A stretch of 64,000 bases of DNA from Methylaequor sp002691245. GTDB taxonomy: Bacteria > Pseudomonadota > Alphaproteobacteria > Methylaequorales > Methylaequoraceae. The stretch spans positions 14,120 through 78,119 of the forward strand of contig NZHH01000028.1 in NCBI GenBank assembly GCA_002691245.1, given 5' to 3'. The notes below the pieces were generated by a model, which was given only the letters and a program-made list of their open reading frames with translations, was not told the DNA's origin and did not search any database. Positions 9,430-17,811 of the stretch are shown here, in pieces (positions within the stretch are counted from its first letter, which is position 1; each line of letters starts with the position of its first letter). The translations under genes and the position numbers were made by a program.

Positions 9430-10098
9430 ATGGTTTTAGAAATTATATCAGTCTACTTTTCCAGAAATAAAAGGTTAATTTTTGATAACTTTAGTTTAAA
9501 AATACAAAAATCTCAAATAATGATTTTGATTGGCAACAATGGAGTGGGAAAAACAACACTTTTTGATCTAATAATTGGAATCCTTCAACCTACTAATGGA
9601 GAAATTAAAATTCATAATAGGGCAACTTTCGAATTGTTTAAGCTCAAAAGAGAATTCTTCACTTATATTCCACATAAAGATGCTCTCAAAGACAATTTAA
9701 CGGTGATGGAAAATATTGAAAATTGGTTACATTTATCAAATAATAATTTTTCTAAAGAGGAAGTAGTTAATAATTTAAAGTATTTTGATTTATCACCAAT
9801 GACAAATATCAAAGTAGGACATTTGTCTCACGGTCAAAAAAAAAAAGTATCACTATCAAAATTATTGCTGTCTAGAAATTCTTTATGGCTCCTAGATGAG
9901 CCTTTTAATGGTCTTGATAATAAATCTTCTCTGAAGGTTAAAAGTTTAATAGAAAAACATTCAAAATCAGGAGGATCTGTTTTGCTTTCAACTCACCTTG
10001 ACGTAAAAATAAATAAGGCAAAAAAAACTTATCTAAACAAATTACATAAAAAAGTTGAAAGGAAAGTTTTTAAATTTGACAAATGGGAAGAAATTTAA
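9430..10098 (+). CDS. ccmA: heme exporter ATP-binding protein CcmA
   Basis: ATPase of the CcmABCD complex of System I cytochrome c maturation, which drives release of heme-loaded CcmE. It is a single ABC domain of 222 aa: Walker A GNNGVGKT at residues 35-42, signature LSHGQKKKVSLSK, Walker B LWLLDEPFNGLD, and the switch His in STHLD. The C-terminal ~25 residues are lysine-rich. First gene of a nine-gene ccm operon; its stop TAA overlaps the ccmB ATG by one base (TAATG). Confidence 0.93.
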   Translation: MVLEIISVYFSRNKRLIFDNFSLKIQKSQIMILIGNNGVGKTTLFDLIIGILQPTNGEIKIHNRATFELFKLKREFFTYIPHKDALKDNLTVMENIENWLHLSNNNFSKEEVVNNLKYFDLSPMTNIKVGHLSHGQKKKVSLSKLLLSRNSLWLLDEPFNGLDNKSSLKVKSLIEKHSKSGGSVLLSTHLDVKINKAKKTYLNKLHKKVERKVFKFDKWEEI

Positions 10099-10760
10099 TG
10101 ATTAATGATTTCTGGAATTTACTTAAAAGAGAATTAAAAATTGGTTTTAAAGATTTTTTTACTATCATTTCTTTTTCTTCATTCTTCTTAATTTCAATTC
10201 TNATTTTTGTTTTTGCTTTNGGCTCTATTCCAATTGAGNTAGGAATGATTTACAAACCAATAATTTGGGTNATCCTTATTTTTTCAATTATGCTTGTTAG
10301 CGAAAATTTTACATATAATGATTATTTAGATGGAAGTTTGAAGGAATTGCAGTTTCTTGGATATCCCGAGGAAATGATAATTTTGTCGAAAAGTATTGTA
10401 ATGTGGCTAATGATAATTGTTCCGTCGTTATTTTTAGTCCCTATTTCATCAATTTTTTTCAAACTTAGTCTCACAGACTCGTTATCACTTTTCATGAGTA
10501 TTTTTCTTGCAAGTCCAAGTTTAATATTGATTTCTCTTGTTGCATCTCTTTTCTCTATCCANTTAAAAAGCAATAAAATCCTACAATTTATAATTATTTT
10601 TCCATTCTACATTCCTATAATTATCTTNACCACTTCTATGGGTCACAATCAAAATAAANTNTATGATAANAATTTTTTAATTTTAATTGGAATTTTTTTT
10701 ATTACATTACCAATTAGTCTATTGACAAGCAGATTAATTATGAGGGAGATTAATAGATGA
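10098..10760 (+). CDS. ccmB: heme exporter membrane protein CcmB
   Basis: Membrane subunit of the CcmABCD complex. About six hydrophobic segments span the protein and the N-terminal INDFWNLLKRELKIGFKD matches the cytoplasmic start of CcmB. I chose the ATG at 10098, which overlaps the ccmA stop, rather than an in-frame start 15 bases earlier inside ccmA, because family members begin just before the basic helix. It ends in an ATGA overlap with ccmC. Scattered N bases occur, the first of this block near 10202. Confidence 0.9.
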   Translation: MINDFWNLLKRELKIGFKDFFTIISFSSFFLISIXIFVFAXGSIPIEXGMIYKPIIWXILIFSIMLVSENFTYNDYLDGSLKELQFLGYPEEMIILSKSIVMWLMIIVPSLFLVPISSIFFKLSLTDSLSLFMSIFLASPSLILISLVASLFSIXLKSNKILQFIIIFPFYIPIIIXTTSMGHNQNKXYDXNFLILIGIFFITLPISLLTSRLIMREINR

Positions 10761-11479
10761 TCTTTAAATTCGCCAACCCATTGAAATTTCAAAGATTTGC
10801 AGGAAAATTTCAGCCTGTTTTCTTAAGTTTGTCACTTTTTTTTCTTATATTTGGTCTCTTCTATAGTTTTTTCAAAAGTCCTCCAGATTATCTTCAAGGT
10901 GAAACTGTAAGAATTATGTATATTCATGTACCTTGTGCATGGTTTTCTCTAATGATTTATTCTATTATCGCAGTTTGTTCTCTTTTCTCTATTGTTTTTA
11001 AACATACCTTAGCTGATATTATTTCCAGAGCCAGTGCACCTATTGGAGCATCTTTCACTCTTGCAACACTTTTAACTGGGTCAATTTGGGGAAAACCAAC
11101 TTGGGGAACTTGGTGGGTTTGGGATGCTCGGTTGACTTCCGAATTAGTTTTGCTTTTTATCTACCTTGGACTTATTTTAATCACTCAGTCATATGAAGAC
11201 CGAACNAAAGGTGATANNTATGCTTCAATATTAGCTGTNATTGGAATTGTNAATTTACCTATAATAAAATGGTCNGTTGACTGGTGGAANACCTTACANC
11301 AACCTGCNAGNATATCAAAATTTTCTTCTCCGTCNATTGATGAATCAATGTTAACTCCACTATTGATTATGACTNTATCTTTATTATTTTTCTTTTTTTC
11401 AATTCTTTTAATGCGAATNAAGGCTGAAATCATTCAAAGAAANATTGATGTGATTAGATTTAACAGGGTTAATCAATGA
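10757..11479 (+). CDS. ccmC: heme exporter membrane protein CcmC
   Basis: Six-helix membrane protein of the heme-handling family that loads heme onto CcmE at the periplasmic face. The tryptophan-rich WWD motif is clear: WGTWWVWDARLTSELVL near residues 114-130. Conserved periplasmic histidines lie in YIHVPCAW (residue about 56) and in the region before the last helices, where several residues are N. Length 240 aa is normal. It overlaps ccmB by ATGA and the small ccmD by ATGA. Confidence 0.93.
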   Translation: MIFKFANPLKFQRFAGKFQPVFLSLSLFFLIFGLFYSFFKSPPDYLQGETVRIMYIHVPCAWFSLMIYSIIAVCSLFSIVFKHTLADIISRASAPIGASFTLATLLTGSIWGKPTWGTWWVWDARLTSELVLLFIYLGLILITQSYEDRXKGDXYASILAXIGIXNLPIIKWXVDWWXTLXQPXXISKFSSPXIDESMLTPLLIMTXSLLFFFFSILLMRXKAEIIQRXIDVIRFNRVNQ

Positions 11480-11646
11480 AATATTTTTCAAATTTTTTAG
11501 ATTCTGGTGATCATTTTACCTATGTTTGTTTTTCATATTTCATTGTGTTTCTAATTCTNTTTCTTATGTTTTTTTTAAGTAATATGAAAACAAAAAAACT
11601 CGAAAAAGAATTTGCAATTCTTTCTAAAAATGAAACAAAAAAATAA
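11476..11646 (+). CDS. ccmD: heme exporter small subunit CcmD
   Basis: A 56-aa frame overlaps the ccmC stop by ATGA and ends inside the start of ccmE. It shows one transmembrane helix (about residues 15-35) followed by a lysine/glutamate-rich cytosolic tail, the usual plan of CcmD, which helps CcmABC release holo-CcmE. Its single N is at the third base of a CTN leucine codon, which supports coding. Sequence identity in this family is low, so the call rests on size, topology and position between ccmC and ccmE. Confidence 0.85.
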   Translation: MKYFSNFLDSGDHFTYVCFSYFIVFLIXFLMFFLSNMKTKKLEKEFAILSKNETKK

Positions 11647-12085
11647 AAGATTTTTAACCTTGACTCTCTTAATGGTCATGATTTCTTTAGGTTTCTTTAT
11701 TTTGTTAAGTAATTTAAGAGAAAATCTTATTTTTTTTTATTCACCGTCCGAAGTTTTTGAAAAATCTTTTGAAAAAAGTAAAAAAATTCGAGTTGGTGGT
11801 ATGGTGAAGAATAAAAGCTTAAGAAAAAAAATTAAAGAAATAGATGGAAGAAAGTTGGAGGAGATCTCATTTATTATAACTGACTATAATAAAGAGATAT
11901 TGATTTTATATGTAGGAATACTTCCTGACTTGTTTAAAGAAGGTCAGGGTGTTGTTGTAGAGGGTATTGTTGAGGGTGGAGGAATTTTTAAAGCAACTAC
12001 TGTTTTAGCAAAACACGATGAAAATTATATGCCACCGGAAATCAAAAATATTCCTTCAATAAAGGAAAGTAAAAATGGCGTCTGA
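11630..12085 (+). CDS. ccmE: heme chaperone CcmE
   Basis: Periplasmic membrane-anchored chaperone that carries heme covalently to CcmF. From the ATG at 11630 the protein has 151 aa: a basic start, one membrane anchor (residues about 8-28), and an OB-fold beta barrel. The heme-binding motif AKHDENYMPPE gives His129 and Tyr133, matching E. coli His130/Tyr134. This ATG overlaps ccmD by 17 bases; an upstream TTG in frame is less likely. Its stop lies 11 bases inside ccmF. Confidence 0.93.
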   Translation: MKQKNKRFLTLTLLMVMISLGFFILLSNLRENLIFFYSPSEVFEKSFEKSKKIRVGGMVKNKSLRKKIKEIDGRKLEEISFIITDYNKEILILYVGILPDLFKEGQGVVVEGIVEGGGIFKATTVLAKHDENYMPPEIKNIPSIKESKNGV

Positions 12086-13979
12086 ATTTGGTTTCATTTT
12101 TTTAACATTAACTTTAATTGCTTCAAGTTTAAGTTTCTTTGAAATTTGNATTAAGAACTTTAAAAGCAATTTTTTTTCAATTTCACAAATTAAGATAGCA
12201 GACCTTATATTTTTTTTTACTCTCGTTTCATTTGTCTGCTTGGCATATTCTTTTATTAATTCAGATTTCACACTCAACGTAATATCAAAAAATTCTAACA
12301 GTCAGCTTCCTCTGATTTATAAATTTACAGGAGTATGGGGCAACCATGAGGGTTCCATTCTTCTGTGGTTGTTAGTCATGACTTTTTTTGGTTTTTTATT
12401 TTCGAAAAGCAATTTAGCCTCAGAAAACTTTAAAAATGAAACTCTCAAAGTTCAGAACGGGCTTTGTTTTTTAATGACATCTTTTATAATATTTTCTTCC
12501 AACCCATTTGAAAAATCCTTTCCACCTCCTGTAGAGGGTGCAGACCTGAACCCTTTACTTCAAGACCCAGGATTAGCTATTCATCCCCCTTTTTTATATT
12601 TAGGTTATGTTGGTTTTTCAATTATTTATTCTATTTCAATCGTAGCTCTATCAAATAAATCAGACGTTTTTATTAAGATTTTAAAGCCATGGGTTTTTAT
12701 GTCGTGGATATTCTTGACATGTGGAATAGGTCTTGGGAGTTGGTGGGCTTACTATGAGTTAGGGTGGGGTGGGTTCTGGTTTTGGGATCCAGTCGAAAAT
12801 GCCTCTCTTCTTCCTTGGTTAACTGCTTCGGCATTGTTACATACAATCGTAATTGCAGATAAGAAAAAAATTTTTATAAATTGGACTATAGTGCTTTCTA
12901 TTCTTACTTTTATTTTAAGTCTTCTCGGAACATTTCTAGTAAGATCTGGAGTTTTGGTTTCAGTTCATGCTTTTGCAAATGATCCTACTAGGGGTGTTTA
13001 TATCTTGCTACTTTTGGCTTCAATAACCTTTTATGGTTTTTTTCATTTTTTTAAGAATTATGAATATAGTCCTAAAAACTTCAAGATAAAAGTTATCTCA
13101 AGAGAGGGTATGATTTCTTTGAATAATATATTTATGTTATCACTTGCTTTTACGATACTAGTCGGAACTATCTATCCTTTATTTTCTAGTGTATTATTTA
13201 ACTCAAAAATCTCTGTTGGAGCTCCTTTTTTTAATTCAATTTTAGTACCTGTAATGTTTCCATTTGTATTTGGTATGATTTTGGGCCCTTTCATAAGGTG
13301 GGGAAGAGACGATATAATATTAATTCTTGATAGAATAAAAATACTTCTAATTTCATTTTTAATCTTATCCTTAGCAATATGGTATATAAATTATAAGGAT
13401 CCTGTTTTGTCTATAATTTTTTTGATTTTAGGAGGGTGTATAATTTTAAGCTCTCTTTTTGAGCTATTACATTTTATGAAATCAAAAAAAATATCTTCTA
13501 AATTTCCAAAAAAAATAATTGCTCAAGTCCTAGCTCACATCGGTATTGGTCTGCTTATTATAGGGGCAACAGGGAGTAGTATATTAAAAGAAGAAAAAAT
13601 TCAGTTTCAAACGGTTGGTGAATCTATAGAAATAAAGAATTTTAATGTCCAATTTCTTGGTGTACAAAAAAAAGAAGGACCAAATTATCTTAGCCAAATG
13701 GGAAATTTTAGAATTACAGAAGATGAAACCTTTTTAAAAATTCTTAAGCCTGAAAAGCGATTTTATAATACTGGAAAGCAAGTTACAACCGAAGCTGCTA
13801 TATATTCCAGACTAAGCGGAGATTTATATATAGCGCTAGGCGATATGCATGAAAACAAAACCCAATGGACGACTAGAATCTGGTATAATCCTTTTACAAT
13901 TTGGATATGGATCGGAGTTTTCTTCCTAGCAATTGGTGGAATTTTTTCTTGGTTTAATAGTTTAATTGCAAAAAGATGA
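12075..13979 (+). CDS. ccmF: cytochrome c heme lyase subunit CcmF
   Basis: Large membrane protein that takes heme from holo-CcmE and attaches it to apocytochrome c. The 634-aa sequence has about 14-15 hydrophobic segments, the WGNHEGSILLW stretch and the WWD signature (GGFWFWDPVENASLLPW near residues 230-246). A periplasmic soluble region precedes the last helix. Start ATG overlaps the ccmE end by 11 bases. It ends in ATGA with the natural start of ccmG. Only one N base occurs in the gene, near its start, unlike ccmB and ccmC. Confidence 0.95.
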   Translation: MASEFGFIFLTLTLIASSLSFFEIXIKNFKSNFFSISQIKIADLIFFFTLVSFVCLAYSFINSDFTLNVISKNSNSQLPLIYKFTGVWGNHEGSILLWLLVMTFFGFLFSKSNLASENFKNETLKVQNGLCFLMTSFIIFSSNPFEKSFPPPVEGADLNPLLQDPGLAIHPPFLYLGYVGFSIIYSISIVALSNKSDVFIKILKPWVFMSWIFLTCGIGLGSWWAYYELGWGGFWFWDPVENASLLPWLTASALLHTIVIADKKKIFINWTIVLSILTFILSLLGTFLVRSGVLVSVHAFANDPTRGVYILLLLASITFYGFFHFFKNYEYSPKNFKIKVISREGMISLNNIFMLSLAFTILVGTIYPLFSSVLFNSKISVGAPFFNSILVPVMFPFVFGMILGPFIRWGRDDIILILDRIKILLISFLILSLAIWYINYKDPVLSIIFLILGGCIILSSLFELLHFMKSKKISSKFPKKIIAQVLAHIGIGLLIIGATGSSILKEEKIQFQTVGESIEIKNFNVQFLGVQKKEGPNYLSQMGNFRITEDETFLKILKPEKRFYNTGKQVTTEAAIYSRLSGDLYIALGDMHENKTQWTTRIWYNPFTIWIWIGVFFLAIGGIFSWFNSLIAKR

Positions 13980-14478
13980 AGTATTTAATTTTTATAATTG
14001 TCGCATTTTTTTTTTAGTTTTTTACCAAGGCTTAAAAGACGATCCAAGTATTATACCTTCAAATCTTTTAACAAAAGAGATTCCTAATTTTTCTATCAAT
14101 AGTTTTAGCGGTTCGAGTCTGTCAAGTAAAGATTTGCGAGAAAGAGAGGTAAAAATTTTGAATTTCTTTGCTTCTTGGTGCCCCCCATGTAGAGTTGAAC
14201 ATAAACAACTTTTAGAACTTAGTAAAGATACTAAAATTTATGGTATAGCAAAAAAGAACAAGCATGAAGATTTATCTAAATATTTAAAAGAACTTGGTAA
14301 TCCATATTCAAAAATTGGGATGGATACATATGGTGAAGCTAGTATTGAGTGGGGTGTTTATGGTCTACCTGAAACATTTATAATTGATGGAAAGGGAATT
14401 GTGAAATATAAACACGTAGGTCCATTAATGAAGAAAGACAAAAAAAAAATTGAGAATATCCTAGAGCAGTTAAAATGA
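13976..14478 (+). CDS. ccmG: thiol:disulfide interchange protein CcmG, apparent frameshift in T tract
   Basis: Membrane-anchored thioredoxin-like protein that keeps apocytochrome c and CcmH reduced. The catalytic pair is WCPPC in NFFASWCPPC, followed by the cis-proline region GVYGLPETF. The expected ATG at 13976 overlaps the ccmF stop (ATGA) and begins a good membrane anchor, MKYLIFIIVAFFF. That frame hits TAG at 14015-14017, at the end of a ten-T tract (14006-14015). One extra T would join the anchor directly to LVFYQGLKDDPS and the rest of CcmG. Without that base, only a TTG start inside ccmF gives an open frame, and it yields a poor anchor. I infer a sequencing or consensus error, a strain indel, or slippage correction. 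Confidence 0.85.
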
Positions 14479-14843
14479 AATATTTTATTTTTCTATTAAG
14501 CTTTTTTTATTTTGACAGTTTTGCAATTGAACCATATGAGAAGCTAAAAGATGAAAATTTGGAAAAAGTAGCAATTGAGATAAGCAAACAACTTAGATGT
14601 TTAGTTTGCCAAAATGAAGATATTCATAATTCTAATGCCGATATCGCAAAGGACCTAAGAATGTTAGTTAGGAAAAAGCTGTTGGCTGGCCAAACTAAAA
14701 AAGAGATCTTAAATTATGTGCATGATCGTTATGGAGATTTTGTTCTTTTTTCTCCTCCCTTCAAGTTTCAGAACTTGGGATTATGGATAATGCCTTTAGG
14801 TTTTTTTATTGTTTTAACTTTTTACTTTTTTAGGAAAAACTAA
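14475..14843 (+). CDS. ccmH: cytochrome c maturation protein CcmH
   Basis: Periplasmic thiol-oxidoreductase that holds apocytochrome c for heme ligation. The 122-aa protein has a signal peptide (about 1-17), the three-helix domain with active-site LRCLVCQNEDI (Cys42 and Cys45), the conserved YGDFVLFSPPF motif and one C-terminal membrane helix. It overlaps ccmG by ATGA-type coupling and ends one base into ccmI. The length is that of the short, CycL-like form in which the TPR part is a separate gene, and that gene follows. Confidence 0.93.
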   Translation: MKYFIFLLSFFYFDSFAIEPYEKLKDENLEKVAIEISKQLRCLVCQNEDIHNSNADIAKDLRMLVRKKLLAGQTKKEILNYVHDRYGDFVLFSPPFKFQNLGLWIMPLGFFIVLTFYFFRKN

Positions 14844-15478
14844 TGTTACTATTTTTTGTAATAATATTAGCTCTAATTTTTTTTACTTCTTTTTATCTTA
14901 AAAGATATGACATGAGCTTCGCCAAATTCATATTTCTCTTTTTTTTTTTTTTTATATCAACAGGGGTTATATACTATAAAAAAGGTAATTTAGAATCATT
15001 CACATTCGAAAACAATTTAGTCGCAAATATTGAGAATGTTATTAAAGATCCAGAAGAATTAAAAAAAATCGATCCTGAACTGATTATATTGTTTTTAGAA
15101 AAAAAACTAGAGGACAATCCCAAAGACATTAACGGCTGGTTAATTCTTGCGAGAACGTGCGTTATCAGTGGGTACGTTCAAAAAGCTGATATGTACTATA
15201 AAACTGCACTTTCCTATTATCCTCAAAATAAAAATGCATTAGTAGAATATTCTATTTTAAAGAAAAATACTAATCAAACCAAGAGTGCAGTCAAACTTTT
15301 ATCATTTTCAAAAAAACTGTATCCAGAAGATAAAAAAATAAGAGAATTATTAATTGAAATTTTAATCACAAATAAAAAAGTAACGACAGCTATAAAAGAG
15401 ATCAATGAATTAATTGAAATAAAAAAAGATGATCAAGATTATGTCGAATATGTAAAAGAAAAGTTTAAATTACGATAA
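14843..15478 (+). CDS. ccmI: CcmI/CycH-like TPR protein
   Basis: Apocytochrome c chaperone of the heme ligation complex. At 211 aa it has two N-terminal membrane helices (about 1-20 and 29-46) flanking a basic loop, then TPR-like helical repeats (GWLILARTCVISGYVQKA and following). This is only about half the length of typical CcmI proteins, which carry a further periplasmic domain. The call rests on architecture and on its place directly after ccmH. Its end overlaps the convergent pabC end by 9 bases, closing the operon. Confidence 0.82.
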   Translation: MLLFFVIILALIFFTSFYLKRYDMSFAKFIFLFFFFFISTGVIYYKKGNLESFTFENNLVANIENVIKDPEELKKIDPELIILFLEKKLEDNPKDINGWLILARTCVISGYVQKADMYYKTALSYYPQNKNALVEYSILKKNTNQTKSAVKLLSFSKKLYPEDKKIRELLIEILITNKKVTTAIKEINELIEIKKDDQDYVEYVKEKFKLR

Positions 15479-16345
15479 TTCGAGATTTTTTACTTTTGAA
15501 CTTTCGTTTTCAAAATAACTTATCAAACTTGATAATGGCTTCGCTTTCAAAAATTTTTTTTTTTCAAAACTATTAACTGGCAAAACTTTTATTATAGAGT
15601 TAGTTAGAAACATACTGTCATAAGAAACAACACTTTCTTTTTTAACTTTAACCTCTGTAACCTTTTCAAAAAAAAATTTTGACTTTTCAAGTATAATTTG
15701 TCTCATAACACCTCCAATACCAGATTTATTAATTTTTGGTGTATATAAATTATTATTTTTTATAAAAAATATATTTGTCATAGTTCCTTCTATTAAATTT
15801 TTATGAGAGTCACATATGATACCTTCATAAAAATTATCATCCCATTCAGCCCTTGCCATTACAGAATCAAGTCTATTTAGATGCTTTAAGCCAGCGAGTT
15901 GTTTGTTTTCTGTTATTGGTGATTGACAATAAGTAACTTTGATTTCTTTTTTCACCTTATATTTTGTAAGTATTTTTGGAAAACATAAAAAAATGACTGA
16001 CGGTAAAATTTTTTGATCGAATTTATAACCTCTTCCACCCACACCCCTGGTTATAATTATTTTTAAAACACCATCATGAATTCCACTATGTAACGCTTTT
16101 TTTAATATTTTATTTTTGTATTCATTTAATATTCTTAAACTCGGCATTTTAATTTTCATTAATATACAAGTCTTTCTTATTCGCGAAACATGTCTNTTCC
16201 AAAATTCNACCCCAACNATATTTTCCTCTTTCAAGAAACACCATGNCATTGTCTCGAANAAACCATCTCCATATGANAANCCCCTATCAAGAACTGAAAT
16301 CTTATCTTCAAACTCTCCATTNATTAAGGATAAATATTTACTCAT
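15470..16345 (-). CDS. pabC: aminodeoxychorismate lyase (class IV aminotransferase fold)
   Basis: PLP enzyme expected to turn 4-amino-4-deoxychorismate into p-aminobenzoate and pyruvate for folate synthesis. The fold-type IV signature is present: SYGDG..FET near the N-terminus, the PLP lysine in GLKHLNRLDSVMA, and EGTMTNIFFI toward the C-terminus. I use the ATG at 16345, overlapping the pabB stop by 8 bases, because it is followed by the usual LNGEFE/ISVLDRG start; an in-frame start 15 bases earlier would only add four odd residues. Branched-chain or D-amino acid aminotransferases are alternatives by sequence, but coupling to pabB favours PabC. Confidence 0.85.
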   Translation of the reverse strand: MSKYLSLXNGEFEDKISVLDRXXSYGDGXFETMXWCFLKEENXVGXEFWXRHVSRIRKTCILMKIKMPSLRILNEYKNKILKKALHSGIHDGVLKIIITRGVGGRGYKFDQKILPSVIFLCFPKILTKYKVKKEIKVTYCQSPITENKQLAGLKHLNRLDSVMARAEWDDNFYEGIICDSHKNLIEGTMTNIFFIKNNNLYTPKINKSGIGGVMRQIILEKSKFFFEKVTEVKVKKESVVSYDSMFLTNSIIKVLPVNSFEKKKFLKAKPLSSLISYFENESSKVKNLELS

Positions 16346-17735
16346 NTTTAAATGACCCAACNGCCTTTAACATNCCATTTGCTTTTGCTTCTGTTTCAAG
16401 CGTCTCACTCATCGGAATTGAATCNGCAACTATTCCTCCTCCGGCACGAAAATATATATCNTTTTTTTCTTTTANAATTGTTCTTATTAANATATTCAAA
16501 TCCATATTTCCATTNTGGGTCACATACCCAAAAGAACCTGTNTANGGACCCCTTCCTTGTTTTTCAAGTTCACCTAAAATTTGCATGCATCTNACCTTTG
16601 GACATCCTGTAATTGTCCCCCCAGGAAAGACTGAGCGAATTACGTCGCCAGGCATTATGTCTTTTTTTTTTTCTCCACTTATGTTTGATACGATATGATG
16701 TACATGGGCATAAGTTTCAATTGTCATCATTTCATCTACCTTAACTGTTCCTGATTTACAAACCTTTGAAATATCATTTCGTTCCAGATCAACAAGCATT
16801 AAATGTTCTGCTTTTTCTTTATCTGAGTTTTTTAATTCATTAGTTAATTCAATATCAATCAAACCTGAGGCTCCTCTTGGTCGTGTGCCAGCAATTGGTC
16901 TTGTTTGAATATGGTCTCCTGTTATCGAAATCAACCTTTCAGGAGATGAGCTTATAATTGAACTGTTTTCAAATCTCACAAGACCAGCAAACGGTGATGG
17001 GTTTGAATTTCTAAGTTGCTTGTATATATCAATATCTGAAACGCTATCATCTACTTTAAACCTCCATAATCTTGATAAATTTGCTTGAAATATTTCTCCT
17101 TGAAAAATGTAATCTATACATGACTGGACCTGTTTTTGATGTTCATCAAAAGTACCTNTAGAGTGTATTTTAATTNANCCNCGGTGANTTGTNTCTTCAT
17201 CAAATTTATCTAAAGAAGCTAAGTCTGCTTCCATATCATTTATTTCATTTAGAAAGTTTTCACTATCAGTAACTAAAATTATTTTCTTCTCAACATGATC
17301 AAAGATAATTGCAGAGTTGACTCTGGCAGCAAAAGCATCAGGCAGTTTATANGGAGAATCTGGAATTTTTATTGANGTTTCNATTTCTTTTGCAACTTCA
17401 TAGCCTAAATATATAAACCAACCGCCGCAAAATGGTATGTGTTTATTATCATAATTTGTTTTCCCTTGCTTTACCTTGTTCGAATTCCAAAGTTTATTAA
17501 ACTCTCGAAGAAAATCATTTTTATCATTTTTTTTTAAAATAATTTCTGGCTTATGGAAAACTATCGAGTTTCTATTATTTTCATTTCCTCTTGAGGAACT
17601 TTCCAAAAAAAAAGGATATTTTGTTGGAAATTTATCTACAAGATTTACCAAGTCAGGATAATTATCTTTTTTTTCAAAATTCAAAACCAATGCATTCCAA
17701 CCTTCTCCAGTAATTTTTTTTTTTAAAACTTTCAT
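16338..17735 (-). CDS. pabB: aminodeoxychorismate synthase component I
   Basis: Converts chorismate plus ammonia to 4-amino-4-deoxychorismate. The 465-aa protein has the chorismate-binding domain: [26 protein letters not shown], the ERNDISKVC metal-binding region, and GGTITGCPK near residue 390. E. coli PabB has PIKGT, whose lysine attacks chorismate; here the residue is Ala, as in TrpE and in a number of PabB-like proteins. I prefer PabB over TrpE because of GTRPRG, the overlapping pabC and the absence of trpD/trpC nearby. The glutamine amidotransferase partner (pabA/trpG) is not in the window. N bases lie near both ends of the gene. Confidence 0.85.
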   Translation of the reverse strand: MKVLKKKITGEGWNALVLNFEKKDNYPDLVNLVDKFPTKYPFFLESSSRGNENNRNSIVFHKPEIILKKNDKNDFLREFNKLWNSNKVKQGKTNYDNKHIPFCGGWFIYLGYEVAKEXEXSIKIPDSXYKLPDAFAARVNSAIIFDHVEKKIILVTDSENFLNEINDMEADLASLDKFDEXTXHXXXIKIHSXGTFDEHQKQVQSCIDYIFQGEIFQANLSRLWRFKVDDSVSDIDIYKQLRNSNPSPFAGLVRFENSSIISSSPERLISITGDHIQTRPIAGTRPRGASGLIDIELTNELKNSDKEKAEHLMLVDLERNDISKVCKSGTVKVDEMMTIETYAHVHHIVSNISGEKKKDIMPGDVIRSVFPGGTITGCPKXRCMQILGELEKQGRGXXTGSFGYVTXNGNMDLNXLIRTIXKEKXDIYFRAGGGIVXDSIPMSETLETEAKANXMLKXVGSFKXE

Positions 17736-17811
17736 AAACTAATTGTAATCTAATATATAGAGATTATATTGCATTTTTATACTAATATTTACATGCTTTA
17801 AATAGGAAATT

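Noticed and set aside
16338..17735. Anthranilate synthase component I (TrpE)
   Set aside because: The overlapping class IV aminotransferase-fold gene and the GTRPRG motif fit aminodeoxychorismate synthase better, and no trp genes are nearby.
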